From Nocardia sp. NBC_00565 (GTDB taxonomy: Bacteria > Actinomycetota > Actinomycetes > Mycobacteriales > Mycobacteriaceae), in the NCBI RefSeq assembly GCF_036345915.1, contig NZ_CP107785.1, forward strand, positions 7,874,001 to 7,938,000: a DNA stretch of 64,000 nucleotides, in the 5' to 3' direction. Positions 51,519 through 60,291 of the stretch are shown piece by piece. Numbering within the stretch: position 1 is the stretch's first letter; every line of letters starts with the position of its first letter. Position numbers and translations under genes: made by a program. The notes under the pieces were generated by a model that saw only the letters and a list, made by a program, of their open reading frames with translations, did no database searches and was not told where the DNA came from.

Positions 51519-52484
51519 GTGCCGGAACCCACACCCGACGCTCGCGGCGAGCGCACACCGACCCTGCCCACCGTGCTGCGCTGCTGTGCGGCACTGGCGG
51601 CCACACCGGGCCGGTTGCTGCGCCCACGTCGCCCCGACGCCGAACTGCTGGCCGGGCTGGACCCGGTGCCGCTGCCGCAGGCCAAGGCGACGGTCGGGCT
51701 CACCGTGCTCATGCAGGGCCGCATGGCCGTCCCGGCCGCCATCGTCGCCGAAGGTGTGCGCAGCCTGCGCGAATTGCCGATGACCATGTCGGCGTACCTG
51801 ATCGAGCATCCGAAGGCGCGCTTCCTGGTCGATCCCGCACTGTGCGCGGGTGTGCACGATCGGGTGCTGCCGGAGCTGCCGTTCCCGGTCCCGGCGCTGG
51901 TCGCGCCCGATAAGCCGGTGCTCGGGCTCGCGGACGCGCTCGCCGCCCGCGATATCGCCGTCGACACCATCGATTTCGTGCTGCCGACCCACCTGCACTG
52001 GGACCACGTCTCCGGTCTACTGGAATTACCCGATGCGGTGACCGTACGACTGCCCGCGGCCGAACGCGCCTGGGCGCTGGACGGTCCGCATGCGCCGGTC
52101 GGCGTGGCCCGGGGTCCCCTGCGCGGGCGCACCTTCGACACGTTCGAACTCGACGGCCCACCGGTCCTGACCTTCCCGCGCAGCCTGGACCTGTTCGGCG
52201 ACGGTTCGGTACTGCTGGTCGATCTCGCCGGACATACGCCGGGCAGTATCGGCGTGCTGCTCGCGGTGGACGACGGGACGCGTGTGCTGCTCGCGGGCGA
52301 CGCGGTGTGGCACAAGCTGCAGGTGCAGTTGATCCGTGAGAAGGCACCGATGCCGGGGCAGCTGTTCGATGCCGATCGCGATGCCGCATTCGCCACCATC
52401 CACCGGTTGCATGCCCTGCCCGCCGGCATCGAGATCGTCGCGGCCCACGACTACGCGGCGGTCGAGGCGCTGGCCGCGAGATAG
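51519..52484 (+). CDS. MBL-fold metallo-hydrolase
   Basis: A 321-aa zinc hydrolase. The zinc site is FVLPTHLHWDHVSGL (HxHxDH), with downstream histidine in LVDLAGHTPGSIGVL and aspartate in VLLAGDAVWHK, and C-terminal AAHDYAAVEAL. GTG 51519 (PEPTPDARGERTPTLPTVLR) is chosen; the frame is open further upstream over the divergent promoter. Such proteins include lactonases and glyoxalase II relatives. Divergent from the PKS operon, it may process or resist its product (inference). Confidence 0.85.
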   Translation: MPEPTPDARGERTPTLPTVLRCCAALAATPGRLLRPRRPDAELLAGLDPVPLPQAKATVGLTVLMQGRMAVPAAIVAEGVRSLRELPMTMSAYLIEHPKARFLVDPALCAGVHDRVLPELPFPVPALVAPDKPVLGLADALAARDIAVDTIDFVLPTHLHWDHVSGLLELPDAVTVRLPAAERAWALDGPHAPVGVARGPLRGRTFDTFELDGPPVLTFPRSLDLFGDGSVLLVDLAGHTPGSIGVLLAVDDGTRVLLAGDAVWHKLQVQLIREKAPMPGQLFDADRDAAFATIHRLHALPAGIEIVAAHDYAAVEALAAR

Positions 52485-52606
52485 TTTCGCGGATTCGACC
52501 GCGCCAGCGGGAGCGAGCTCGCCCGCAGATTGATCGGTGCCGCCTAGGCGCGAGAGGGGGCGAGCACTTCCCTGAGCGGTGGTGCGCGATCCGATGTTGT
52601 CCGGCC

Positions 52607-52710
52607 GGGAGCCCTGCGTTGCGCACACTGCCGGGAGCCCTGCGTTACGCACACTGCCGGGAGCCCTGCGTTACGCACACTGCCGGGAGCCCTGCGTTAC
52701 GCACACTGCC
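52607..52710 (+). repeat. Four tandem copies of a 26-bp unit
   Basis: The unit is GGGAGCCCTGCGTTACGCAC-ACTGCC. Copies start at 52607, 52633, 52659 and 52685; the first has G for A in GTTGCGC, and the other three are identical. Each contains the near-palindrome TGCGTTACGCA. The 26-bp length shifts the frame each time, so it is noncoding. It lies between convergent genes and nothing else is evident in 52485-52798. Confidence 0.9.
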
Positions 52711-52798
52711 GGGTGCCTGCGGCCGGACCGAACCGAGCTCGGAGACAAGCGGTCGGCCGCGGTCACCCGCGACAGACTGCGACGATTTGCTGCCGCCT

Positions 52799-53857
<1,059 letters not shown>

Positions 53858-54010
53858 TCATAAGTAAGCCATGATTCGCATCGTCATGGGCCATATACGC
53901 GGGTGCGCGCTCATCGTCGCCGCTTTGATCGTCGGTAAATATGCAGTTAGAAGGCATTTCCATGCAACTGTCCACAGGCTGTGGCGATTAACAGCGATTC
54001 CCATCTTGGC

Positions 54011-54030
54011 TTCTTGCTCACCCAAGAAGT
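54011..54030. promoter_or_regulatory. Operator-like dyad CTTCTTG-N6-CAAGAAG
   Basis: A perfect 7-bp inverted repeat with 6-bp spacer lies 84-103 bp upstream of the FadD5-like ATG, in the 337-bp divergent spacer with the nitronate monooxygenase gene. The surrounding DNA (53920-54060) is AT-rich as expected for promoters. It is probably a dimer-binding operator for one or both genes. Confidence 0.5.
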
Positions 54031-54113
54031 TAGTTGTTATTCTGCTCTCAGTTCAGCCCGTAAACGCTGTCGGACAGACCGGCGGACCTCGTTGACGGTC
54101 CGAGAGGAGTGGC

Positions 54114-55685
54114 ATGACCACCGGTGCACAGGCGCTCGACGAACCGATCAGGTCGCGGCGCAACCACTGGAACAACCAGATCGCCGCGCACGCGCAGATG
54201 CGCCCGGATGCGATCGCCGTGCGGTTCCGTGGCGTGGACACCACCTGGCGGCAGCTGCACGAGCGCTCGTTGAAGTTCGCTGACGCACTGGCCCGCCGCG
54301 GTGTCGGCTTCGGCGACCGGGTGCTGATCCTGGCGCTGAACTATCCCGAGTACCTCGAGGCCGTCTTCGGTATCAATGCCCTCGGCGCCATCGCGGTCCC
54401 GGTGAACTTCCGGCTCACCCCGCCCGAGGTCGCCTACATCGTCAGCGATTCCGGGGCCAAGGTGATCGTCACCGACGCCATGCTGCAACCGCTGGCCACC
54501 GCGGTGCAGGGTCAAGCCCCCGAACTCGCGACCTGCATCGTGATCGGCGGCCAGAGTGCCGACGGCGTGCTCGGCTACGACGAGGTGCTGGCCGAGGGCG
54601 GCGAATCGCATACGCCGCTGGACATTCCGGAGGACACCCCCTCCCTCATCATGTACACCTCGGGCACCACCGGCAGTCCGAAGGGCGCGGTGCTGTCCTA
54701 CGCGAATATGAATGCCCAAGCGCTGACCGGTATCCGGGCCATGGATATCGGCCCCGATGCGATCGGCTTCTGCACCTCGCCGCTGTTCCACATCGCCGGA
54801 CTCGGCAGCCTCGCACCGTATTTCCTGCTCGGCGGCAAGACGGTGCTGCATCCGCTCGGCGCGTTCGATCCCACCGAATTCCTCGACGCCGTCGAGCGCG
54901 AACAGGCCACCACCGCCTTCTGCGTGCCGGCGCAGTGGCAGATGATCTGCGAGGAGCCGACGGTCAAACAGCGCAAACTGGCGCTGAAGATGCTCAGCTG
55001 GGGTGCCGCGCCCGCCTCCGACACCGTGCTGCGGGCGATGGCCGAATGCTTCCCGGACGCGGTCAATGTCGCGGTCTTCGGGCAGACCGAGATGTCGCCG
55101 ATCACCTGTGTGCTGGACGGCAAGGACGCGATCGGCAAGCTCGGCTCGGTCGGCAAGCCCATCCCGACCATCCAGGCGCGCGTCGTCGATGACGAGATGA
55201 ACGATGTCGCGCCCGGCGAGATCGGCGAAATCGTCTACCGCGGACCGACCCTCATGCAGGGCTACTGGAACAAGCCGGAGGCGACGGCCGATGCCTTCGC
55301 CGGTGGCTGGTTCCACTCCGGCGACCTGGTCCGTGCGGACCAGGAGGGCTTCCTCTGGGTGGTCGACCGCAAGAAGGACATGATCATCTCCGGCGGTGAG
55401 AACATCTACTGCGCCGAGGTGGAGAACGTGCTCTTCGCGCATCCGAAGATCCGCGAGGCCGCCGTGGTCGGGCGCACGCACGAGAAGTGGGGCGAGGTCC
55501 CGGTCGCCGTTGTCGCCCTGGTCGATCCGGACGCCGAGCTCACCCTCGACGAGCTCGCGCCGTTCCTCAACGAGAACCTGGCGCGCTACAAACACCCCAA
55601 GGATCTGGTGATCGTGGCCGAACTGCCGCGCAATGCCAGCGGCAAGGTCGTGAAAGTGCAGCTGCGCAAGGACTATTCGTCCTGA
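54114..55685 (+). CDS. fadD5: Fatty-acyl-CoA synthetase, FadD5-like
   Basis: A 523-aa ligase forming acyl-CoA. ATP-binding motif: LIMYTSGTTGSPKGAVLSYA. Second motif: FGQTEMSPITCVL. Third motif: WVVDRKKDMIISGGENIYCA. Catalytic Lys region: LPRNASGKVVKVQLRKDY. The N-terminal AHAQMRPDAIAVRFRGVDTT and GVGFGDRVLILALNYPEYLE resemble mycobacterial FadD5, which precedes mce operons, but no mce gene follows here. ATG 54114 has GAGAGGAGTGGC upstream. Confidence 0.88.
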   Translation: MTTGAQALDEPIRSRRNHWNNQIAAHAQMRPDAIAVRFRGVDTTWRQLHERSLKFADALARRGVGFGDRVLILALNYPEYLEAVFGINALGAIAVPVNFRLTPPEVAYIVSDSGAKVIVTDAMLQPLATAVQGQAPELATCIVIGGQSADGVLGYDEVLAEGGESHTPLDIPEDTPSLIMYTSGTTGSPKGAVLSYANMNAQALTGIRAMDIGPDAIGFCTSPLFHIAGLGSLAPYFLLGGKTVLHPLGAFDPTEFLDAVEREQATTAFCVPAQWQMICEEPTVKQRKLALKMLSWGAAPASDTVLRAMAECFPDAVNVAVFGQTEMSPITCVLDGKDAIGKLGSVGKPIPTIQARVVDDEMNDVAPGEIGEIVYRGPTLMQGYWNKPEATADAFAGGWFHSGDLVRADQEGFLWVVDRKKDMIISGGENIYCAEVENVLFAHPKIREAAVVGRTHEKWGEVPVAVVALVDPDAELTLDELAPFLNENLARYKHPKDLVIVAELPRNASGKVVKVQLRKDYSS

Positions 55686-55733
55686 GTTCGGAAATCGTGG
55701 ACAGCGGCGGCGGGCATGCGTCAAGATCGCCCT

Positions 55734-56132
55734 ATGGCGATCCCCCGTGTCCGCGCCGCCGTCATCGCCCTGCACTGGCAGGTGAATGTGCTTCGGCCCG
55801 AAGGCTTCTTCGGGCCCATGCTGGCCGCGCCGGTCGCGGCCAGCGGGGTGGTGCCGCGAGCGGTGCGCTTGCACGCGGCGGCGGCCGAACGCGGGCTGCC
55901 GGTGGTGTTCGTGCGCTTCACGATTCCCGTCGGCGAGGGCGTCGCGACCAATCTGGTGGTCGAGCAGACCGCCAGGCACGCCACCGATCTCGGCTTCACC
56001 GTCTACCCGGTCTCGGACTGTGTCGCCGCGGCGAGCCCCGAAACACATGCCGCATCGTTGGCGAATCTCGAATTGACCACGGCGGGTTGCCGCACCGCCG
56101 ACCAAGTCCTCGACCTGATCGGTCCGCGCTGA
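55734..56132 (+). CDS. Isochorismatase-like cysteine-hydrolase homologue with internal deletion
   Basis: The 132-aa product opens VRAAVIALHWQVNVLRPEGF, as in actinobacterial isochorismatase-fold proteins, and ends ATNLVVEQTARHATDLGFTV then YPVSDCVAAASPETHAASLA. From IPVGEG it passes straight to VATNLVVEQ near nt 55938. Homologues I recall are about 180-190 aa, with a further strand-helix pair between these parts. The active-site cysteine position in the VATN loop reads L-V. It is probably a damaged, in-frame-deleted gene, though it could be a minimal variant. Confidence 0.7.
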   Translation: MAIPRVRAAVIALHWQVNVLRPEGFFGPMLAAPVAASGVVPRAVRLHAAAAERGLPVVFVRFTIPVGEGVATNLVVEQTARHATDLGFTVYPVSDCVAAASPETHAASLANLELTTAGCRTADQVLDLIGPR

Positions 56133-56154
56133 CGCCCCGCTCGGACGCTGCCAG

Positions 56155-56829
56155 TTATCGCGCTGCGCGCCAACTGATTTCGTTCGAACCGAAGGCGGCC
56201 TTTCCGCCCGTGGGAAGGTGGCCTTCGGTATGTGATGGGTCGGCCGGTCGCACGACCCGCTGTTCGAGTCCAGGGCCGACCAAATCCATCAGCCGCCGGT
56301 AGGTCTCGGCGGCGGGCAGTGGTGGATCGGCGTCGGCGATCGAACCGAGCAGGCCGACCACGCCCCAGGACAGGAAGGTCGTTGTCACCGCGAATTCGTC
56401 GTCGTCCATATCCAGCCGACCCGAGAGCTGTTCGGTGAGAATCTCTTCTACCATGCGCCGGGCCGAGCGCAACAACACACCGGTCGCCCTGCGCCCCAAT
56501 AGCGCCCGGTAGACCTCGGGATTGGCCGAGGCCAGGCGGAACAGCGTGTACAACGGTGCGAGCGGTGTCGAACTCTGCGGGAACTGCGGGTCATTGGCTG
56601 CCGATCCGGCATCCGCGACCGCCGCGCGCAGGTACTCGGTGCTGCTCACCAGCAGCAGATCGTCCTTATCGCGAAAATGCGCGTAGAACGTGGAGCGTCC
56701 GACATCGGCGCGATTCAGGATGTCCTGCAGGGTGATCCGGTCGTAGCCGCATTCGATCATCAGCTCGATCAAGGCACGATGGAGCAGACTCTTGGTGCGC
56801 CGAACCCGGCGATCGGTGCTGCCGGTCAT
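56155..56829 (-). CDS. TetR-family transcriptional regulator
   Basis: A 224-aa repressor. ATG 56829 (MTGSTDRRVRRTKSLLHRAL) with GTGAGGGC upstream is chosen over the ATG at 56970. The HTH is GYDRITLQDILNRADVGRST-FYAHFRDKDDLL. The ligand domain spans 75-190. The last ~35 residues (VVRPADPSHTEGHLPTGGKA AFGSNE...) are encoded across a hairpin, so the natural C-terminus may have been shorter. It is divergent from the methyltransferase, with an operator-like dyad in between. Confidence 0.88.
   Translation of the reverse strand: MTGSTDRRVRRTKSLLHRALIELMIECGYDRITLQDILNRADVGRSTFYAHFRDKDDLLLVSSTEYLRAAVADAGSAANDPQFPQSSTPLAPLYTLFRLASANPEVYRALLGRRATGVLLRSARRMVEEILTEQLSGRLDMDDDEFAVTTTFLSWGVVGLLGSIADADPPLPAAETYRRLMDLVGPGLEQRVVRPADPSHTEGHLPTGGKAAFGSNEISWRAAR
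56189..56228. terminator. Terminator-like hairpin inside the 3' end of the TetR gene
   Basis: CCGAAGGC (56189-56196) and GCCTTCGG (56221-56228) pair perfectly, and the stem continues with mismatches (GGCCTTTCC against GGGAAGGTG). It lies within the last ~25 codons of the TetR gene and between the convergent isochorismatase-like and TetR genes. Confidence 0.5.
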
Positions 56830-56860
56830 CAAGCCCTCACGTTTCCGTACAGATGGTGCG

Positions 56861-56884
56861 AATCCGTTCCGAACAGAACGGTTT
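56861..56884. promoter_or_regulatory. Operator-like dyad AATCCGTTC-N6-GAACGGTTT
   Basis: Nine-bp arms with one mismatch lie 32 bp upstream of the TetR start and 51 bp upstream of the methyltransferase start. Position and size fit TetR autoregulation of both divergent genes. Confidence 0.55.
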
Positions 56885-56934
56885 CCGCCGATTTGCTTCT
56901 GGTTGATCCGGATTCCGAGTCCGATTATGTACAC

Positions 56935-57645
56935 ATGATCGGAAACAAACAACAGTCCACTGCCGAACATGCTGGTCAGAACTCCGAGATCGGCATCGTC
57001 ATCACCAGACCGCGTGGCTATCTCGCGGTGAAATCGGCCTTCCTACTCGGCCGGGTCGGCGTGTTGAATGCTCGCCTCGTCGAGCTGACCGGTGCCGCCG
57101 CGGGCGATGAGGCCGTCGATATCGGTTGCGGTCCAGGACAACTCGTCCGGGCACTCGCGCAGCAAGTCGGTCCGTCCGGTCGCGTGCTCGGCATCGACCC
57201 GTCGGCGGCGATGATCGACTACGCGACCGGCCGCGCGAAAGCATTGTCCAACTGTCGATTCGAGGTGGGCACCGCGCAGTCGCTGAATCTGCCCGACGCG
57301 TCGGTCGATGTGGTGACCTCCACCTTCGTCATGCATCACATTCCGGAGGCCAAGCGCGCCGAGGCTATGGCGCACATGTTCCGCGTGCTCCGTCCCGGCG
57401 GCCGACTGCTGCTCGCCGATACCCACCCGACCGGGCTGGTGCTGCCCGCGGTGATCCGGATCATGTCCCGATTCGCCGCACATCGCACCGACGATGCGCA
57501 CGCCGCCGGACATCGGGCGGACCCGCTCGCGGCCGTCGATATCCGGCGCTATCGAGAAGCGTTGCGGGAAAACGGATTCGAGACGGTCGACTTCACCGCG
57601 CTCGCGCCGACGACGGGCGTACTGGTGGCGACCAAGAATGCCTAG
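56935..57645 (+). CDS. Class I SAM-dependent methyltransferase
   Basis: A 236-aa enzyme. Motif I: AVDIGCGPGQLVRALA. Acidic loop: GRVLGIDPSAAMIDYA. Post-motif: SLNLPDASVDVVTSTFVMHH and RVLRPGGRLLLADTHPTG. It is UbiE/type 11-like, methylating a small molecule or lipid. ATG 56935 has no clear ribosome site, and the preceding AT-rich sequence with the operator argues against the longer upstream frame. Its stop TAG and the stop of the convergent membrane gene share the same CTAG. Confidence 0.85.
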   Translation: MIGNKQQSTAEHAGQNSEIGIVITRPRGYLAVKSAFLLGRVGVLNARLVELTGAAAGDEAVDIGCGPGQLVRALAQQVGPSGRVLGIDPSAAMIDYATGRAKALSNCRFEVGTAQSLNLPDASVDVVTSTFVMHHIPEAKRAEAMAHMFRVLRPGGRLLLADTHPTGLVLPAVIRIMSRFAAHRTDDAHAAGHRADPLAAVDIRRYREALRENGFETVDFTALAPTTGVLVATKNA

Positions 57646-60014
57646 ATCATGTCCTTCGAGGTCATCCAGCGCATGGTGAACCAGCCGCAGAACACCGGCA
57701 GCCAGCAGGTGAGTACGCGGTAGAGCAGTACCGACGGCACGGCGATGGCCGCGGGCAGCCCGAAGGCCCCCAGACCACCGATCAGCGCCGCCTCCACGGC
57801 GCCGACACCGCCGGGGGTCGGCGCGGCCGAGGCCAGGGTGCCGCCGATCATCGTGACGATGGTGACGGTGATGAACGACGCGCCGCCGCCGAACGCCTCG
57901 ACACTGGCCCACAGCGCCAGCGCCTGGCCGATGGTGATCGCGCCACAACCGAGCACGATCACCAGGAAGCGCTTCGGATCGCGCGCCAGATCACCGAGTT
58001 CGCCGAGCACCTCCTGCAACTGCGGGCGCACCGAATTGTTCAGCCAGCGGCGCAGTTTCGGCACGAACATGAACGTCCCGATGATGCCGACACCGACACC
58101 GGCCGCCAAATAGAGCACCGTGGCGTCGGGGACGAAATGCGACAGATTCGCCGAGGTGCCCGCCGCGACACTGAACAGGATCAACAGGCTGAGGTGGGTG
58201 ATCACCTGCACCGCCTGCTGCAGGGTGACCGCGGCGGTGGCCCGCACCGCGCCGAGTCCGCCCTTCTGCAGGAAGCGCACGCTCAGCGCAAGACCACCGA
58301 CGCGGGCCGGTGTCGTCGTCGCGGCGAAGGTGTTGGCGATCTGCATGATCACCAGATTGCGGAAGCTGACCATGCGTGCGGCACAGGCCCAAAGCGCCGC
58401 CGCCGCACCGACATACGTCAATCCCGAAACCGCGAGCCCGAGCAGGGCCCACCACCAGTTGGCGGTCTTCAACTGCGAGAAGAACGTCGGCACGGCGCTG
58501 ATGAACGGGTACGCGACATAGACCAGCGCGATCAGCAGCACCAGCTGAATGATCTGATTGCGGCTGAACCGGGTGATCTGATCGGCCTCGATCTTGTCCT
58601 GACCGGTCTGCTTGCGTACCTCGTCGCGCGCTTCGGACAGCGCCGCACCCCAGTTGCGAATCGAGATCTTGATGCTGGCGGGCATGACGGATTTGGTCAA
58701 TCGGCTGGCCGCGTTCAATACCGTCTGATCGCCGAGGGTTTCGATGGCCGCGCGTACCGCGGGTTCCTTGCCGAATACCGCGGTGGTCGACACCAGCAGT
58801 TGGGCGATATCGGATTGCCGCTGTTTATCGGAGGCACCGAATTCGCCGCTGGCGAATCCGCTGAAGCGGGTGGTGCCGTCTTCGATGCGGATCTCGGCGG
58901 GGCGCAGATCGCCGTGGGAGAGCTGACCGCAATGCAGCGCGTCGAGCGACTTCCACACGTCGGTGAGGACATCGCTGGACCACTCGTCGAGCGGCTTACC
59001 CCGGGGTACGGTGTGCGCGTACAGCATCCAGCCACGTTCGAGCGCGGCGACAGCGACCTGGCTGAGGGCGGCCAGACCGAGGTCGCCTGCGGCGATCGTC
59101 ATCAGCGCGCGATGTTCGACGGCCCGGTGCAGGGAGCCGTGCAGCGCCGCGGTTTCGCTGGTGCGAAAGGTGAGCCAGCGCCACAGTTGTCGGATCGCGC
59201 CGAGGCTGCGCTGATTCTTGCCGTACATCTCGACGATCAATTCGCGCTCGGGTCCGTCGATGGCGGCGGCGAGCACCAGTGGTCCGCGTCCGGCGGGCCG
59301 CATCACCGTGAACCCGGTGACGGTATGCCCGCGTCCGGCCAGTACCCGCACCGCCGCGTCGAGCGGTACCTCCAACGCCGGTGTGCCGACCACCAGCACG
59401 ATCACCGCACCGACCAACCAGCCCACCGCGAGCCCGAACATGGCCCGGGCCGGCACCACCGTACTGACCACCAGATGGATCGGCGCGAATGCCAGCAGCA
59501 GCACCCACAGCCAGCGGCGCGGCCGGGTCGGCAGCCACGGGCTGGAGACGGTCAGCACCGCCGCCAGCATGGCGATCCAGCGCGGATCGTCGAGGAACTG
59601 CGAGAGGAAGGTATCGAGCCGATCCGGTACCTGCAGATGCCATTGCGGCGCGGACAATCCCGTTCCGGTGATCGACAGCAGCAGACCGGCCACCAATCCC
59701 GCCGCGGCATAACCCGCCAGCAGCTTCCACTGTCTGCCGATGATCAACTCGATGAGGATCGCGAACGGCAGCGCCAGAATCGCCATGCCGTACACCAGGT
59801 ACACCAGATTGGACTGGTCGGGATTGAGGAACCCGACGATATTCGAGACCGACCGCTCCAGCGCGAGCCACTCCGGCCGGGTGATCAGCGAGGCGGCCAC
59901 GACCACGCCGACCCACAGTGCGGCGAGGACGACACGGATGATGTCACTGGTCCGCCGGATCAGCGGCTGCAGCAGGCTCCCGGTGACCGGGATATCCCGC
60001 CCGTCGACTCGCAT
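57642..60014 (-). CDS. LPG-synthase-TM/flippase-like membrane protein with internal pseudokinase-like domain
   Basis: A 790-aa protein. N-terminal part (1-230) has about six helices (IIRVVLAALWVGVVVAASLI, LAGYAAAGLVAGLLLSITGT). The middle (about 255-480) is a kinase/APH-like soluble domain with HGDLRPAEIRI at 367-377; the Asn of HxDxxxxN is Glu and the DFG Asp position reads SGF, so catalysis is doubtful. The C-terminal 300 residues form an LPG_synthase_TM/UPF0104 flippase-type domain (TFAATTTPARVGGLALSVRF, PTPGGVGAVEAALIGGLGAF). It probably flips a lipid, modulated by the pseudokinase (inference). ATG 60014 follows GGAGGAGCGG, which is part of dispersed repeat copy B. Confidence 0.85.
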   Translation of the reverse strand: MRVDGRDIPVTGSLLQPLIRRTSDIIRVVLAALWVGVVVAASLITRPEWLALERSVSNIVGFLNPDQSNLVYLVYGMAILALPFAILIELIIGRQWKLLAGYAAAGLVAGLLLSITGTGLSAPQWHLQVPDRLDTFLSQFLDDPRWIAMLAAVLTVSSPWLPTRPRRWLWVLLLAFAPIHLVVSTVVPARAMFGLAVGWLVGAVIVLVVGTPALEVPLDAAVRVLAGRGHTVTGFTVMRPAGRGPLVLAAAIDGPERELIVEMYGKNQRSLGAIRQLWRWLTFRTSETAALHGSLHRAVEHRALMTIAAGDLGLAALSQVAVAALERGWMLYAHTVPRGKPLDEWSSDVLTDVWKSLDALHCGQLSHGDLRPAEIRIEDGTTRFSGFASGEFGASDKQRQSDIAQLLVSTTAVFGKEPAVRAAIETLGDQTVLNAASRLTKSVMPASIKISIRNWGAALSEARDEVRKQTGQDKIEADQITRFSRNQIIQLVLLIALVYVAYPFISAVPTFFSQLKTANWWWALLGLAVSGLTYVGAAAALWACAARMVSFRNLVIMQIANTFAATTTPARVGGLALSVRFLQKGGLGAVRATAAVTLQQAVQVITHLSLLILFSVAAGTSANLSHFVPDATVLYLAAGVGVGIIGTFMFVPKLRRWLNNSVRPQLQEVLGELGDLARDPKRFLVIVLGCGAITIGQALALWASVEAFGGGASFITVTIVTMIGGTLASAAPTPGGVGAVEAALIGGLGAFGLPAAIAVPSVLLYRVLTCWLPVFCGWFTMRWMTSKDMI

Positions 60015-60019
60015 GGCTC

Positions 60020-60156
60020 CGCTCCTCCGCCTCTCCGGGTATTTTGCCGGTCGTGGGTGCTGAACTGCACGCTGCGGGCCGGCGGTTTGCGGCAGGGCTG
60101 AGCTCTGGGCGTACCCGGCGAGTTACCCATGTGCTGACGAGATCAGTTGTCGCGTC
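60020..60156 (-). repeat. Dispersed ~140-bp repeat, copy B
   Basis: On the minus strand this copy starts GACGCGACAACTGATCTCGT and ends CGGAGAGGCGGAGGAGCG, matching copy A (20411-20549) at both ends. Here it forms the promoter/leader of the flippase-like gene, including its ribosome site, six bases before ATG 60014. The 16-bp hairpin of copy A is broken because its second arm is not conserved. Confidence 0.75.
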
Positions 60157-60291
60157 TGTGGGGACGATACACACCGATCAGCGTCTACCGACCTACCGGT
60201 TAGTAGACGGCCTTGCCGAAAGGGGCCGGGCCGAAGAGGATCAGGGACGAAGAGGTTCAGGACGGAATTACCGACGGCCGGGAGGCAGCAC

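Noticed and set aside
52607..52710. CRISPR array
   Set aside because: The 26-bp units are directly adjacent with no spacers, and no cas gene is nearby.
54114..55685. Start of an mce operon after fadD5
   Set aside because: No YrbE or Mce gene follows; the next genes are an isochorismatase-like fragment and a TetR.
57126..60101. A 991-aa open frame on the plus strand
   Set aside because: It is the antisense shadow of the flippase-like membrane gene; Arg/Gln/Gly-rich composition and no domain.
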